From the NCBI GenBank assembly GCA_030638405.1, contig DAOWER010000108.1, forward strand, positions 1 to 8,468: a DNA stretch of 8,468 nucleotides, given 5' to 3'. Of this stretch, positions 1 to 5,751 are shown piece by piece; within the stretch, counting starts at the first letter, position 1; the number at the start of each line of letters is the position of its first letter. Origin of the DNA: Candidatus Eiseniibacteriota bacterium. Lineage in GTDB: Bacteria > Joyebacterota > Joyebacteria > Joyebacterales > Joyebacteraceae. The notes under the pieces were generated by a model, which searched no databases, was not told the DNA's origin, and worked only from the letters and a program-made list of their open reading frames with translations. The position numbers were made by a program, and so were the translations under genes.

Positions 1-81
1 GGGGTCGTTCCACGGGATGTTGTCGCCCTCTTCCCACGGGGCGGGAACGGGCGTCCGTTGCACGATCTCAGCGAGCTTCAC
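1..81 (-). CDS. Partial N-terminus of a probable class I SAM-dependent methyltransferase
   Basis: Twenty-seven codons run open from a GTG at 81-79 to the window edge; the in-frame TAG at 111-109, which is also the stop of the upstream DUF2807 gene, makes this GTG the only usual start. The peptide begins MKLAEIVQRTPVPAPWEEGD and continues NIPWNDP. A short leader with a PW-E-GD-IPW-DP pattern is what I recall from the N-termini of a group of bacterial class I SAM-dependent methyltransferases, before the Rossmann fold begins; that assignment is from memory of the family, and no SAM-binding motif is inside the window. A weak AAGGA lies at 92-96, 10 nt before the start, longer than ideal. The gap to the preceding gene is 27 bp, so co-transcription with the DUF2807 genes is likely. 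The rest of the gene lies beyond base 1. Confidence 0.5.
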   Translation of the reverse strand, partial: MKLAEIVQRTPVPAPWEEGDNIPWNDP

Positions 82-108
82 CGTGTCTGATTCCTTGAGA
101 CGAGTGGT

Positions 109-849
109 CTACAGCGACTGCCCGCGGGGGCCGACACTTTCGAGCTTGCCGGTCCCGCTGATGCTCTCGGTCACGTGGGGTTCCCCGAAGTAGCGAACCG
201 TGCCACTCCCGGTGATGCTGGCGTCGAGGGCGTCGGACGCGTGCAGTACGACGAGACCGGACCCCGAGACGCTCACCTTGCCGTTGCGCGTGACCAGATC
301 CTGAGCGCGATAGCGCCCGGACCCGCTGACGCTGACCGTCTGCGCTCCTGCCTCACCTTCGATGCCCACCTCTCCGGACCCGGAGATGGACGTTCGGACC
401 TCCACGGCCGTCAGGCCGCCCACACCGATGTCTCCGGAGCCGCTGACGGACATCTCCAGCAAGTTGGTCTCGAGACGCCCGACTTCGAACGAGCCCGACC
501 CGGAGACGGCAAGCCCCGACAACTCCCGGAAAGTCACATCGAACACAATCGGCGCGCTCGGCCTGAACACGGCTGCACAGGCCCTCGACGTCAGGCCGAT
601 GCGAAGCGTCCCCTCACGAACCTCCGTCACGATGTGGCTCATCAGGTTGTCGTCGGCACTGACGGTCAGCCCCTCGGTCTCGCCCTGCGTGAGAACCACG
701 AGCCCAATGTTCGAAAGCGCGACGCGATCGAACCCGCTGACCTGCCGCGCCTCTGTCGTGACGTTGCCCGACCCCTCGATGGTGCCAACGATGCATGAGC
801 CCGCGAGAAGGGCCAGGAGCATCAGACTCACGGCGAGCTTCCGTCTCAT
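109..849 (-). CDS. DUF2807 (head GIN domain) beta-repeat protein with lipoprotein-like signal
   Basis: This 246-residue protein belongs to the DUF2807 / putative auto-transporter adhesin head GIN domain family; its biochemical role is unknown. Residues 4-18 form a hydrophobic signal segment ending LLAGSC with Cys19. That is a lipobox with a non-ideal Ala at -3, so either lipidation at Cys19 or ordinary signal peptidase cleavage is possible; export is well supported. Next comes the family's typical opening (VSGFDRVALSNIG at 37-49). From residue 116 there are seven SGSG-type turns (SGSG at 116, 136, 156, 175 and 195, TGSG at 213, SGTG at 231), one every 18-20 residues, as expected for a right-handed beta-solenoid. 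The start is the ATG at 849 because GGAGGT sits 6 nt upstream and the signal sequence follows directly; the upstream in-frame ATG at 924 would add an Arg-rich tail overlapping the previous gene. It is 40 bp downstream of a paralogue. A surface or periplasmic role is inference. Confidence 0.85.
   Translation of the reverse strand: MRRKLAVSLMLLALLAGSCIVGTIEGSGNVTTEARQVSGFDRVALSNIGLVVLTQGETEGLTVSADDNLMSHIVTEVREGTLRIGLTSRACAAVFRPSAPIVFDVTFRELSGLAVSGSGSFEVGRLETNLLEMSVSGSGDIGVGGLTAVEVRTSISGSGEVGIEGEAGAQTVSVSGSGRYRAQDLVTRNGKVSVSGSGLVVLHASDALDASITGSGTVRYFGEPHVTESISGTGKLESVGPRGQSL
148..504 (-). repeat. Seven-rung SGSG protein repeat inside the exported DUF2807 gene
   Basis: The segment encoding residues 116-234 consists of seven degenerate repeats of about 18-20 codons, each centred on a Ser/Thr-Gly-Ser/Thr-Gly turn. 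Successive motif starts are 20, 20, 19, 20, 18 and 18 residues apart. The repeat is clear in protein but diverged in DNA, so it is an old structural repeat rather than a recent tandem DNA duplication. Confidence 0.8.
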
Positions 850-889
850 CGCTCTACCTCCCTGGTTGAGGCGCGGCCGCGCCCGCCGG

Positions 890-1549
890 CTACTCGTTGC
901 ACGTGCACGTGATGGTGCCGACACCGGTTACTCTCTGGCGGACGGTCGGCGCTCCGTGGTATCTGATGCTGCCGGTCCCCGAGATCGTCGCGTCAAGGGT
1001 GTCCAGCACGCGTAAGGTGACGTCCCCCGCCCCGCTCACGACAGCGTTCGCCGTCGTGCACTCGAGATCGGGCGCCGAGTAGCTGCCGGCGCCGCTCAGC
1101 TTGATGCTCTGAGACACGGTCTTTCCCGCGACCTCGCAGCTTCCGGCGCCACTGAGAACGACACTGAGAGACTCCGCACTCAGTGAACTGACCTCGATGG
1201 CCCCCGTGCCGCTCACGACCAGCGAGAGCGCATCCGTGTCGACGCGTGGCGCGTCGATGCGCCCGATTCCGGAGAGCTTCAGACTTCTGACCCCGTCCAG
1301 GGTGACGCTGAACCGAATCGACAGCTTCTTGCGCCTGAGGCCGTCCAGCCAGCCGTCCTTCCTGAGCCCGAGGACGAGCACGCCATCCTTCACCTCCGCC
1401 GTCACTCTCGGCATCACGTCCTCAGCGGCCTCTATGGTCAGCGCGGTGTGGTCGCCCTGTGTGACCTCCACGCTTCCGAAGCCCTCAAGTGTGACGCCGT
1501 CGAATCCCGTCACATCTCTGGTCTCGGTGACTGTCCTCTCGTCGGGCAT
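890..1549 (-). CDS. DUF2807 (head GIN domain) beta-repeat protein lacking a signal peptide
   Basis: This 219-residue paralogue of the next gene downstream has the same opening (TVTETRDVTGFDGVTLEGFG, residues 6-25) and seven matching turns: SGIG 93, SGTG 113, SGAG 133, 152 and 172, SGTG 190, TGVG 208. The middle position is mostly Ala or Thr where the neighbour has Ser. The start is the ATG at 1549, with GAGGAGG 7 nt upstream; the open frame extends to 1639 but that part is Arg-rich, hydrophilic and overlaps the previous gene. From the chosen start there is no hydrophobic N-terminal segment, lipobox or transmembrane helix, so as encoded it would stay in the cytoplasm, which is unexpected for a family usually seen behind a signal sequence. 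The C-terminus is short and Cys-containing (TCTCNE). It lies 31 bp after the dehydrogenase gene and 40 bp before its paralogue, so all three are probably co-transcribed. Function unknown. Confidence 0.82.
   Translation of the reverse strand: MPDERTVTETRDVTGFDGVTLEGFGSVEVTQGDHTALTIEAAEDVMPRVTAEVKDGVLVLGLRKDGWLDGLRRKKLSIRFSVTLDGVRSLKLSGIGRIDAPRVDTDALSLVVSGTGAIEVSSLSAESLSVVLSGAGSCEVAGKTVSQSIKLSGAGSYSAPDLECTTANAVVSGAGDVTLRVLDTLDATISGTGSIRYHGAPTVRQRVTGVGTITCTCNE
917..1273 (-). repeat. Seven-rung SG(A/T)G protein repeat inside the leaderless DUF2807 gene
   Basis: Residues 93-211 carry seven turns whose spacing (20, 20, 19, 20, 18, 18) is identical to that in the downstream paralogue. The two genes therefore share one rung architecture and most likely arose by tandem gene duplication, followed by strong divergence at the DNA level. 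Confidence 0.78.
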
Positions 1550-1580
1550 GGTTCTGCCTCCTCTCAAGGTGGCTCCACGC

Positions 1581-2597
1581 TCAGTAGCCGAGGTCGAGGT
1601 CCACGCGGTTCGGGATGGGCTCGCCCCGCGCCGCCGCATTCACAAGTTCGGCGAGCGCGCGCATCCGCAGCGATTCGGTCTCGGGTGTGTGCGGCGCACC
1701 GGCTCGATGCGGGCTCATCACCACGTTGTCAAGCTCGTGAAAGGGGTACGCAGACGGCCTGGTCGCTGTGCGACCGGGCCCGTCGGTCGGGTAATTGTAC
1801 CAGACGTCGAGTCCGGCCGCATGCAGAGTTCTGTCGCGAAGAGCGTTGTAGAGGGCGGTCTCATCGATGACCGGACCGCGGCCGACGTTGACCAGTATGG
1901 CACGCTCAGACATGAGCGCCAGCTCACTTTCGCCGATGAGCCCTCGCGTCTCGTCCGTGAGCGGCAGGCAGACGATCAGCGCGTCGGCCTCGGGCAGAAG
2001 CGACGGCAGTTCCGCCACAGAGCGGACACGGCCTCCGTCCGCAGGTCCCGCGCCCGCCGGCGGTCCGACCCGACCGGACGCGTCGCCGGAAGAGCCGCGC
2101 CGCACGGCCGTCACGTCCATCCCCAGGCCCGCGCAGAGTCGGGCCACGTGACGCCCGATGGCTCCGCTTCCCAGCACGAGGACGTTCTTACCGTCAAGGA
2201 GCACGACCGGGCTCTCTTCATATCGGGGCGACCAGTCGTCGCGACGGAGCGAGGCGTCCATCGGGACTATCCACTTGGCCGCGGCAAGGAGCAGAGCGAC
2301 GGCAATCTCGGCGACCTGAAGTGCGTTGTGGTGGAGGTTGTGGACGGAGACGTGGGGAAACTCCCGCATGAGCGCGCGGGTCCTGTTGGGAACCCCGGAC
2401 CACGGGATGACGACCGATCTGAGCTTCCCGTTGGCCTCCACCTGGTCGCGCGAAGGAACGCCCGCCACGAGAATCTCGCACGACGACACCTCTGGGCTCT
2501 CCGCGCCGGTGGTCACGCGCACGGAGGGCTCGAGCATGGACAGAAGCTCATCGAGCCGGTCGGGTTCATCCAGTATGTGCACGTGCAGCTCGGACAT
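1581..2597 (-). CDS. D-isomer-specific 2-hydroxyacid dehydrogenase family oxidoreductase
   Basis: This 338-residue protein has the two-domain layout of NAD(P)-dependent D-2-hydroxyacid dehydrogenases, which interconvert 2-oxo acids and D-2-hydroxy acids. Visible features in order are an N-terminal catalytic half (IPWSGVP at 64-70), HHNALQVAE at 89-97, the Rossmann loop GSGAIG at 143-148, the signature VNVGRGPVIDE at 236-246 with the expected catalytic Arg240, and SPHRAG at 295-300 with catalytic His297. The usual catalytic Glu in the DVFxxEP segment is replaced: the segment reads DVWYNYP (264-270), putting Tyr at 269. Formate dehydrogenases also lack this Glu (they carry Gln), so activity is plausible but the substrate is uncertain. 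The second beta strand of the nucleotide fold ends VRR (165-167) rather than in an acidic residue, which leans towards NADP(H). A Gly/Ala/Pro-rich loop at 168-190 is longer than usual. The ATG overlaps the MATE stop by one base (TGATG) with GGAGGA just upstream, so translation is probably coupled. Confidence 0.85.
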   Translation of the reverse strand: MSELHVHILDEPDRLDELLSMLEPSVRVTTGAESPEVSSCEILVAGVPSRDQVEANGKLRSVVIPWSGVPNRTRALMREFPHVSVHNLHHNALQVAEIAVALLLAAAKWIVPMDASLRRDDWSPRYEESPVVLLDGKNVLVLGSGAIGRHVARLCAGLGMDVTAVRRGSSGDASGRVGPPAGAGPADGGRVRSVAELPSLLPEADALIVCLPLTDETRGLIGESELALMSERAILVNVGRGPVIDETALYNALRDRTLHAAGLDVWYNYPTDGPGRTATRPSAYPFHELDNVVMSPHRAGAPHTPETESLRMRALAELVNAAARGEPIPNRVDLDLGY

Positions 2598-3952
2598 CAC
2601 ATTCCTCCGCCGGTCGGTTCGGCCACCGGGGCGTCCGCGGGTCTGCCGAGGTCCTCGGAGTGCCTCAGGGCCATGATCCTCCTGATCCACAGACAGGCGA
2701 CCGCTCCCGCGACGACGTTCGCCACCAGACCGGCGCCGAAGACGCCGGCAAGCTCGAGGACACGGGAGCCGAGCACGGCTAGCGGAACGTAGAGCACGAA
2801 TATCTGTACCAGCATCAGCACGGCCGCGTCGATGGGCCTTCTGAGAATGCTCAGCGCCCCGGTCGAGAGGAGGAGCACGCCGCGCATCCCGTACGCGGCC
2901 GGGACGATCAGCATGTAGAGAGCGGTCGTCGCGATGACGTCCGGCGAGTCATTGAAGACCGCGGCGATGTGCCTCCCCGTCACCGCGAGGATCAGCCATA
3001 CCAGCAAGCCCCACCCGATTGAGAATCCCCCGCTGATGGCGACGCCGCGCCTCAGCCTGTCGTGGCGGCGCGCCCCCCAGTTCTGACCGACGAACGGCGC
3101 CAGCACGCTGCGCAGCGCCATGACCGGAGTGAGCGCGAAGATCTCGATCCGCGTCGCGACACCGAATCCGGCGACGGCAGCCGCGCCGTAGCCCGAGACG
3201 ATCCTGGTTATCACACCAATGCCCACCGGTATCAGTATGTTCGTCAGCGCGCTCGGGATCCCGACGTGCAGGATCTCCTTCCACGAGTCCCAGAGCGCCC
3301 TCAGGCCCGGGAAGGAACGCGTCAGCATCCGCTCGCGGCGCGCCAGGATAAGAAGGGCAAGCGTGAACGTGATCGAACGACCGATCACGGTGGCCAGCGC
3401 GGCGCCCGCAAGCTCGAGCCTCGGGAAGGGCCCTATCCCGAAGATGAAGAGCGGGTCGAGCACGCCGTTGACGCACGCCGCCGTGATCATGATGAGGCTG
3501 GGCGTTCTGGTGTCGCCGGTGGCACGGATCGCGTTGTTGCCGACCATCGGCATCACGACGAAGATCATGCCCGGGTACCAGACGATCATGTAGGACCTGA
3601 TGAGCGGAAGAAGCTCGTCCGTGGCACCCAGCAAACGGAAGACGGGCTCGATGGTGAAGAGCCCCACCACGACGAAGAACGCGACTATCAGGAACGCGAG
3701 CGCGAGACTGTCGGTCGTCAGACGCCTGACCCTGCCCCAGTCTCCCTCGCCTATGGCCCTCGAGATGACGGCGGAGGCCCCGAGGCCCAGTCCGAGCGAG
3801 ATCCCGGCAATGGTGAACACCACCGGGAACGTGAAGCTCATCGCGGCCAGCGCCTGAGTCCCGAGGCGACCGACGAAGAAGGTGTCCACGAGATGAAACA
3901 GGTGGATGCCGACCATCCCCAGGATCATCGGCGCGGTCAGCCGCAGCAGCAT
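2597..3952 (-). CDS. MATE-family efflux transporter (NorM/DinF type), start probably upstream at CTG 4000
   Basis: This inner-membrane secondary transporter would export cationic drugs or metabolites in exchange for Na+ or H+. From the ATG at 3952 it has 451 residues and about twelve hydrophobic helices arranged as two MatE halves (roughly 1-210 and 225-430). Family hallmarks are LVDTFFVGRLGTQALAA at 21-37, NAIRATGDTRTP at 140-151 in the first half, and APFVGQNWGARR at 285-296 in the second. The first visible residues are already inside helix 1; the in-frame codons immediately before the ATG read LTEGPVGR, the usual MATE lead-in, so the true start is probably upstream. No ATG, GTG or TTG exists in that frame back to a TAG, but a CTG at 4000-3998 follows GGGAGGAG at good spacing and would add 16 residues (467 in all). 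The C-terminus is hydrophilic. Its stop overlaps the dehydrogenase start by one base. Substrate cannot be deduced. Confidence 0.9.
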   Translation of the reverse strand: MLLRLTAPMILGMVGIHLFHLVDTFFVGRLGTQALAAMSFTFPVVFTIAGISLGLGLGASAVISRAIGEGDWGRVRRLTTDSLALAFLIVAFFVVVGLFTIEPVFRLLGATDELLPLIRSYMIVWYPGMIFVVMPMVGNNAIRATGDTRTPSLIMITAACVNGVLDPLFIFGIGPFPRLELAGAALATVIGRSITFTLALLILARRERMLTRSFPGLRALWDSWKEILHVGIPSALTNILIPVGIGVITRIVSGYGAAAVAGFGVATRIEIFALTPVMALRSVLAPFVGQNWGARRHDRLRRGVAISGGFSIGWGLLVWLILAVTGRHIAAVFNDSPDVIATTALYMLIVPAAYGMRGVLLLSTGALSILRRPIDAAVLMLVQIFVLYVPLAVLGSRVLELAGVFGAGLVANVVAGAVACLWIRRIMALRHSEDLGRPADAPVAEPTGGGM

Positions 3953-4004
3953 TCGTCCTACGGGTCCCTCTGTCAGCTGTGCCTTTCCGGCGTTGCGCAG
4001 AAGT

Positions 4005-4012
4005 CTCCTCCC
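4005..4012 (-). promoter_or_regulatory. Shine-Dalgarno sequence (GGGAGGAG) of the MATE gene
   Basis: Read on the minus strand this is GGGAGGAG, one of the best ribosome binding sites in the window. It is about 50 nt before the ATG at 3952, too far to serve it, but GGAGG is 6 nt before the in-frame CTG at 4000. It therefore argues for a CTG start. Its 5' side abuts the arm of a strong hairpin. Confidence 0.55.
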
Positions 4013-4037
4013 GGCCGCGGGCAGGCTCGCCGCGGCC
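4013..4037 (-). other. GC-rich hairpin between the protease and MATE genes
   Basis: Perfect 8-bp arms GGCCGCGG (4013-4020) and CCGCGGCC (4030-4037) enclose a 9-nt loop; beyond one C-C mismatch (4012/4038) two more pairs form at 4010-4011 with 4039-4040. There is no T-run after it on the transcribed strand, so it does not look like a classical intrinsic terminator. The distal arm touches the MATE ribosome binding site, so it could modulate translation or protect an mRNA end; both are inference, and short GC palindromes are common in DNA this rich in GC. Confidence 0.45.
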
Positions 4038-4055
4038 CGGTTCGTCGTCTACCGA

Positions 4056-4853
4056 TTACTGCCCCTCGTAGATCGCCACTGCCTCCGGCATGTGAGAGCG
4101 GATGTCCTCGATGCGCGTTGCGTGCGACGGATGCGTGGACAGGAACTCCGGGGGCTGCCCCCCGCTCTGTGCCGCCATCCGTTCCCAGAACGGAACGGCC
4201 TGCCTCGGGTCGTATCCGGCCTTCGCCATCAGCAACAGGCCTATCCGGTCGGCCTCGGATTCGTGCTGTCTGCTGTACGGAAGCAGGACGGCAACCTGAG
4301 AGCCGATGCCGTACGCCAGCATCGCGAGGTCTCTCGTCTGCTCGGGCTTCTCCTCGATGGCCTTCGAAAGCGCTATTCCGCCCAGTTCCGCCAGCAGGAG
4401 CTGGCTCATACGCTCGCCCCCGTGGTTCGCAACCGCGTGGGCGACCTCGTGGGCCACGACGACCGCCAGCCCTTCTTCCGTCCCGGTGATCGGCATGAGC
4501 CCGGTGAAGACGACTATCTTCCCGCCCGGCATGCAGAACGCGTTGGCCGCTTCGTCCTCGATGAGCTGGAACTCCCAGTCGTAGTACGACAGCTCACGGT
4601 CCATGCCGTGCTCGCGCATGAATCCGGAGGCCGATCGGGCGACCCGTCCACCTACCTCGGCGACCGTGTTCCTCGCACCGGCGTCCCCGGAGACGGTCGA
4701 CTCAGCAACGAACTGCTCGTAGTCCTGCGCTGCCATGCCAATGAGTTCCGGCTGCGAGACGAGAGACAGCTGATGCCGTCCCGTGATCGGTACGATCGAA
4801 CACCCGGCCAGCACCGCCAGCGCGAGACACCAGACGACAGTCTTCCTCGACAT
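4056..4853 (-). CDS. M48-family zinc metalloprotease, predicted lipoprotein (BepA/LoiP-like)
   Basis: This 265-residue protein is a predicted periplasmic, membrane-anchored peptidase of family M48, the group containing E. coli BepA and LoiP, which take part in outer-membrane protein quality control. The signal peptide ends in a textbook lipobox LAGC with Cys18; Ser at +2 gives no inner-membrane retention signal, so the outer membrane is the likely site. The catalytic HEVAH is at 135-139 (zinc ligands His135 and His139, catalytic Glu136), the third-ligand region HESEADRIG at 197-205, and a STHPSHATRI segment at 239-248 matches the conserved C-terminal THP motif that carries the regulatory 'His switch' of BepA. 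Unlike BepA there is no C-terminal TPR domain, so LoiP-like single-domain proteases are the closer match in size. The start is the ATG at 4853, with AAAGGAGG 6 nt upstream; an earlier in-frame start at 5021 would overlap the nitroreductase and hide the signal peptide. The 91 bp upstream show no clear promoter or terminator. Confidence 0.9.
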   Translation of the reverse strand: MSRKTVVWCLALAVLAGCSIVPITGRHQLSLVSQPELIGMAAQDYEQFVAESTVSGDAGARNTVAEVGGRVARSASGFMREHGMDRELSYYDWEFQLIEDEAANAFCMPGGKIVVFTGLMPITGTEEGLAVVVAHEVAHAVANHGGERMSQLLLAELGGIALSKAIEEKPEQTRDLAMLAYGIGSQVAVLLPYSRQHESEADRIGLLLMAKAGYDPRQAVPFWERMAAQSGGQPPEFLSTHPSHATRIEDIRSHMPEAVAIYEGQ

Positions 4854-4944
4854 CACCGCCCTCCTTTCAGCCCTGCCAACGATCTGAGCTTCGAGACCAC
4901 AGCGTCCGTCACCGCGCGCAGACGGTTCTCCCTCCGCCGGACGG

Positions 4945-5751
4945 CTACTCCTCGTCCTTGCTCGCGGGCCAGCCGCTGCCCTCTGCGGCCGGCGCAACGA
5001 CATCGAACCCGCGTCCCGCAAGCTGCTTCACCAACTGCTCGGACGACCCGAGCCACTGACCCCACTTGCGGCCCATGTGCTCCGTCCAGCTGTAGTCGTC
5101 GTACGTGAACGTCTCCTCGCGGCCGCCCTGAAGCGGCACCATGTAGCCCGCCTCCCGGTAGTAGTCCTGAGAGAGGTACCCCTCGTCCATCACGCGCATG
5201 GCTTCCGCGAGTTCGGCTTCATCCGGGTCAGCGTACTCGTCCTCGAAGAGGTGGAGGAAGAGCGGGTAGCGTGGCCTCGGCGGCGGGTCCTCAGCCGGGT
5301 ACCCCATAGCCAGCTCGACGAGCGGGAAGACCCTGGGGGGCAGCTTGTACCGCTCCGCCACCTTGTCGGCCTTGTAGGGCGTGCCCCCGAGGAAGCAGCT
5401 CCCCATACCCAGGCTCTCGGCAGCCACGACCATGTTCTCGGCCATGTAGCACGCGTCCTGGATACCGAACAGGAGCAGCGACAGGTCGTTCGTCATGGTC
5501 TTCCAGCCGCGCCTCGCCATGACGAGTTCGAGCCTGTGAGCGTCCACGCAGATGGTGAAGAGGAGCGGTGCCCGAAACGGGGTGTTCTCGCGGTCGCGCT
5601 TCAGCAGCACGCTTCCGAGCTGTGCGGCGAACGGCGCCTGCCGCCCGGCCCGAACGACCGCCTCGACCACCTCGTCGGTGGGCTCTTTGTCGGTGTACTT
5701 GCGGATCGACTTCCGCGCGAGCATCTGTTCCACGACGGTGTTCGAGCTCAT
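4945..5751 (-). CDS. Nitroreductase-family FMN-dependent oxidoreductase
   Basis: This 268-residue cytoplasmic protein belongs to the FMN-binding nitroreductase superfamily, which uses NAD(P)H to reduce nitro compounds, quinones or other electrophiles. The N-terminal ARKSIRKYTDKEPTDE (12-27) is the typical phosphate-binding start, followed by RAGRQAPFAAQ (34-44); residues 101-121 form the characteristic helix and strand (AENMVVAAESLGMGSCFLGG) and AMGYPAEDPPPRPR (148-161) is the conserved strand-turn near the flavin. A tail of about 100 residues (165-268), rich in acidic and aromatic residues and containing WTEHMGRKWGQWL (222-234), goes beyond the minimal fold; I have a recollection of similar tails in a subgroup of these proteins. 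The start is the ATG at 5751, preceded at 6 nt by GGAGG; an ATG 27 bases further upstream lacks such a site. The start overlaps the kinase stop (ATGA), indicating translational coupling. The physiological substrate cannot be read from sequence. Confidence 0.87.
   Translation of the reverse strand: MSSNTVVEQMLARKSIRKYTDKEPTDEVVEAVVRAGRQAPFAAQLGSVLLKRDRENTPFRAPLLFTICVDAHRLELVMARRGWKTMTNDLSLLLFGIQDACYMAENMVVAAESLGMGSCFLGGTPYKADKVAERYKLPPRVFPLVELAMGYPAEDPPPRPRYPLFLHLFEDEYADPDEAELAEAMRVMDEGYLSQDYYREAGYMVPLQGGREETFTYDDYSWTEHMGRKWGQWLGSSEQLVKQLAGRGFDVVAPAAEGSGWPASKDEE

Noticed and set aside
850..924. N-terminal extension of the exported DUF2807 gene to an ATG at 924
   Set aside because: The extra 25 residues are Arg/Ser-rich, overlap the preceding gene's end and would bury the signal peptide; the ATG at 849 has a strong ribosome binding site.
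148..1273. Repeats that might be a CRISPR array or recent tandem DNA repeat
   Set aside because: The periodicity is in the protein (SGxG turns) with diverged DNA and no identical repeat units or unique spacers.
2030..2115. Possible frameshift in the dehydrogenase, suggested by the low-complexity loop
   Set aside because: The frame stays open and family motifs resume in the same frame directly after it (VAELPSLLPEADALIVCLPLT), so an in-frame loop insertion is simpler.
1197..2792. A 531-codon open frame on the plus strand
   Set aside because: It lies antisense to the dehydrogenase and DUF2807 genes, whose protein signatures and ribosome binding sites are clear. Its translation is Arg/Ser/Pro-rich with no recognisable domain, a common by-product of high-GC DNA.
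4854..4944. Terminator or promoter between the nitroreductase and protease genes
   Set aside because: No convincing stem followed by a T-run and no recognisable -35/-10 pair were seen in the 91 bp.
4854..5021. N-terminal extension of the M48 protease to 5021
   Set aside because: It would overlap the nitroreductase C-terminus and place 56 Arg-rich residues before a perfect lipoprotein signal; the ATG at 4853 has AAAGGAGG at ideal spacing.
3062..5108. Two long overlapping plus-strand open frames (3062-4489 and 3906-5108)
   Set aside because: They are antisense to the MATE, M48 protease and nitroreductase genes; their products are highly charged and low in complexity, without family motifs.
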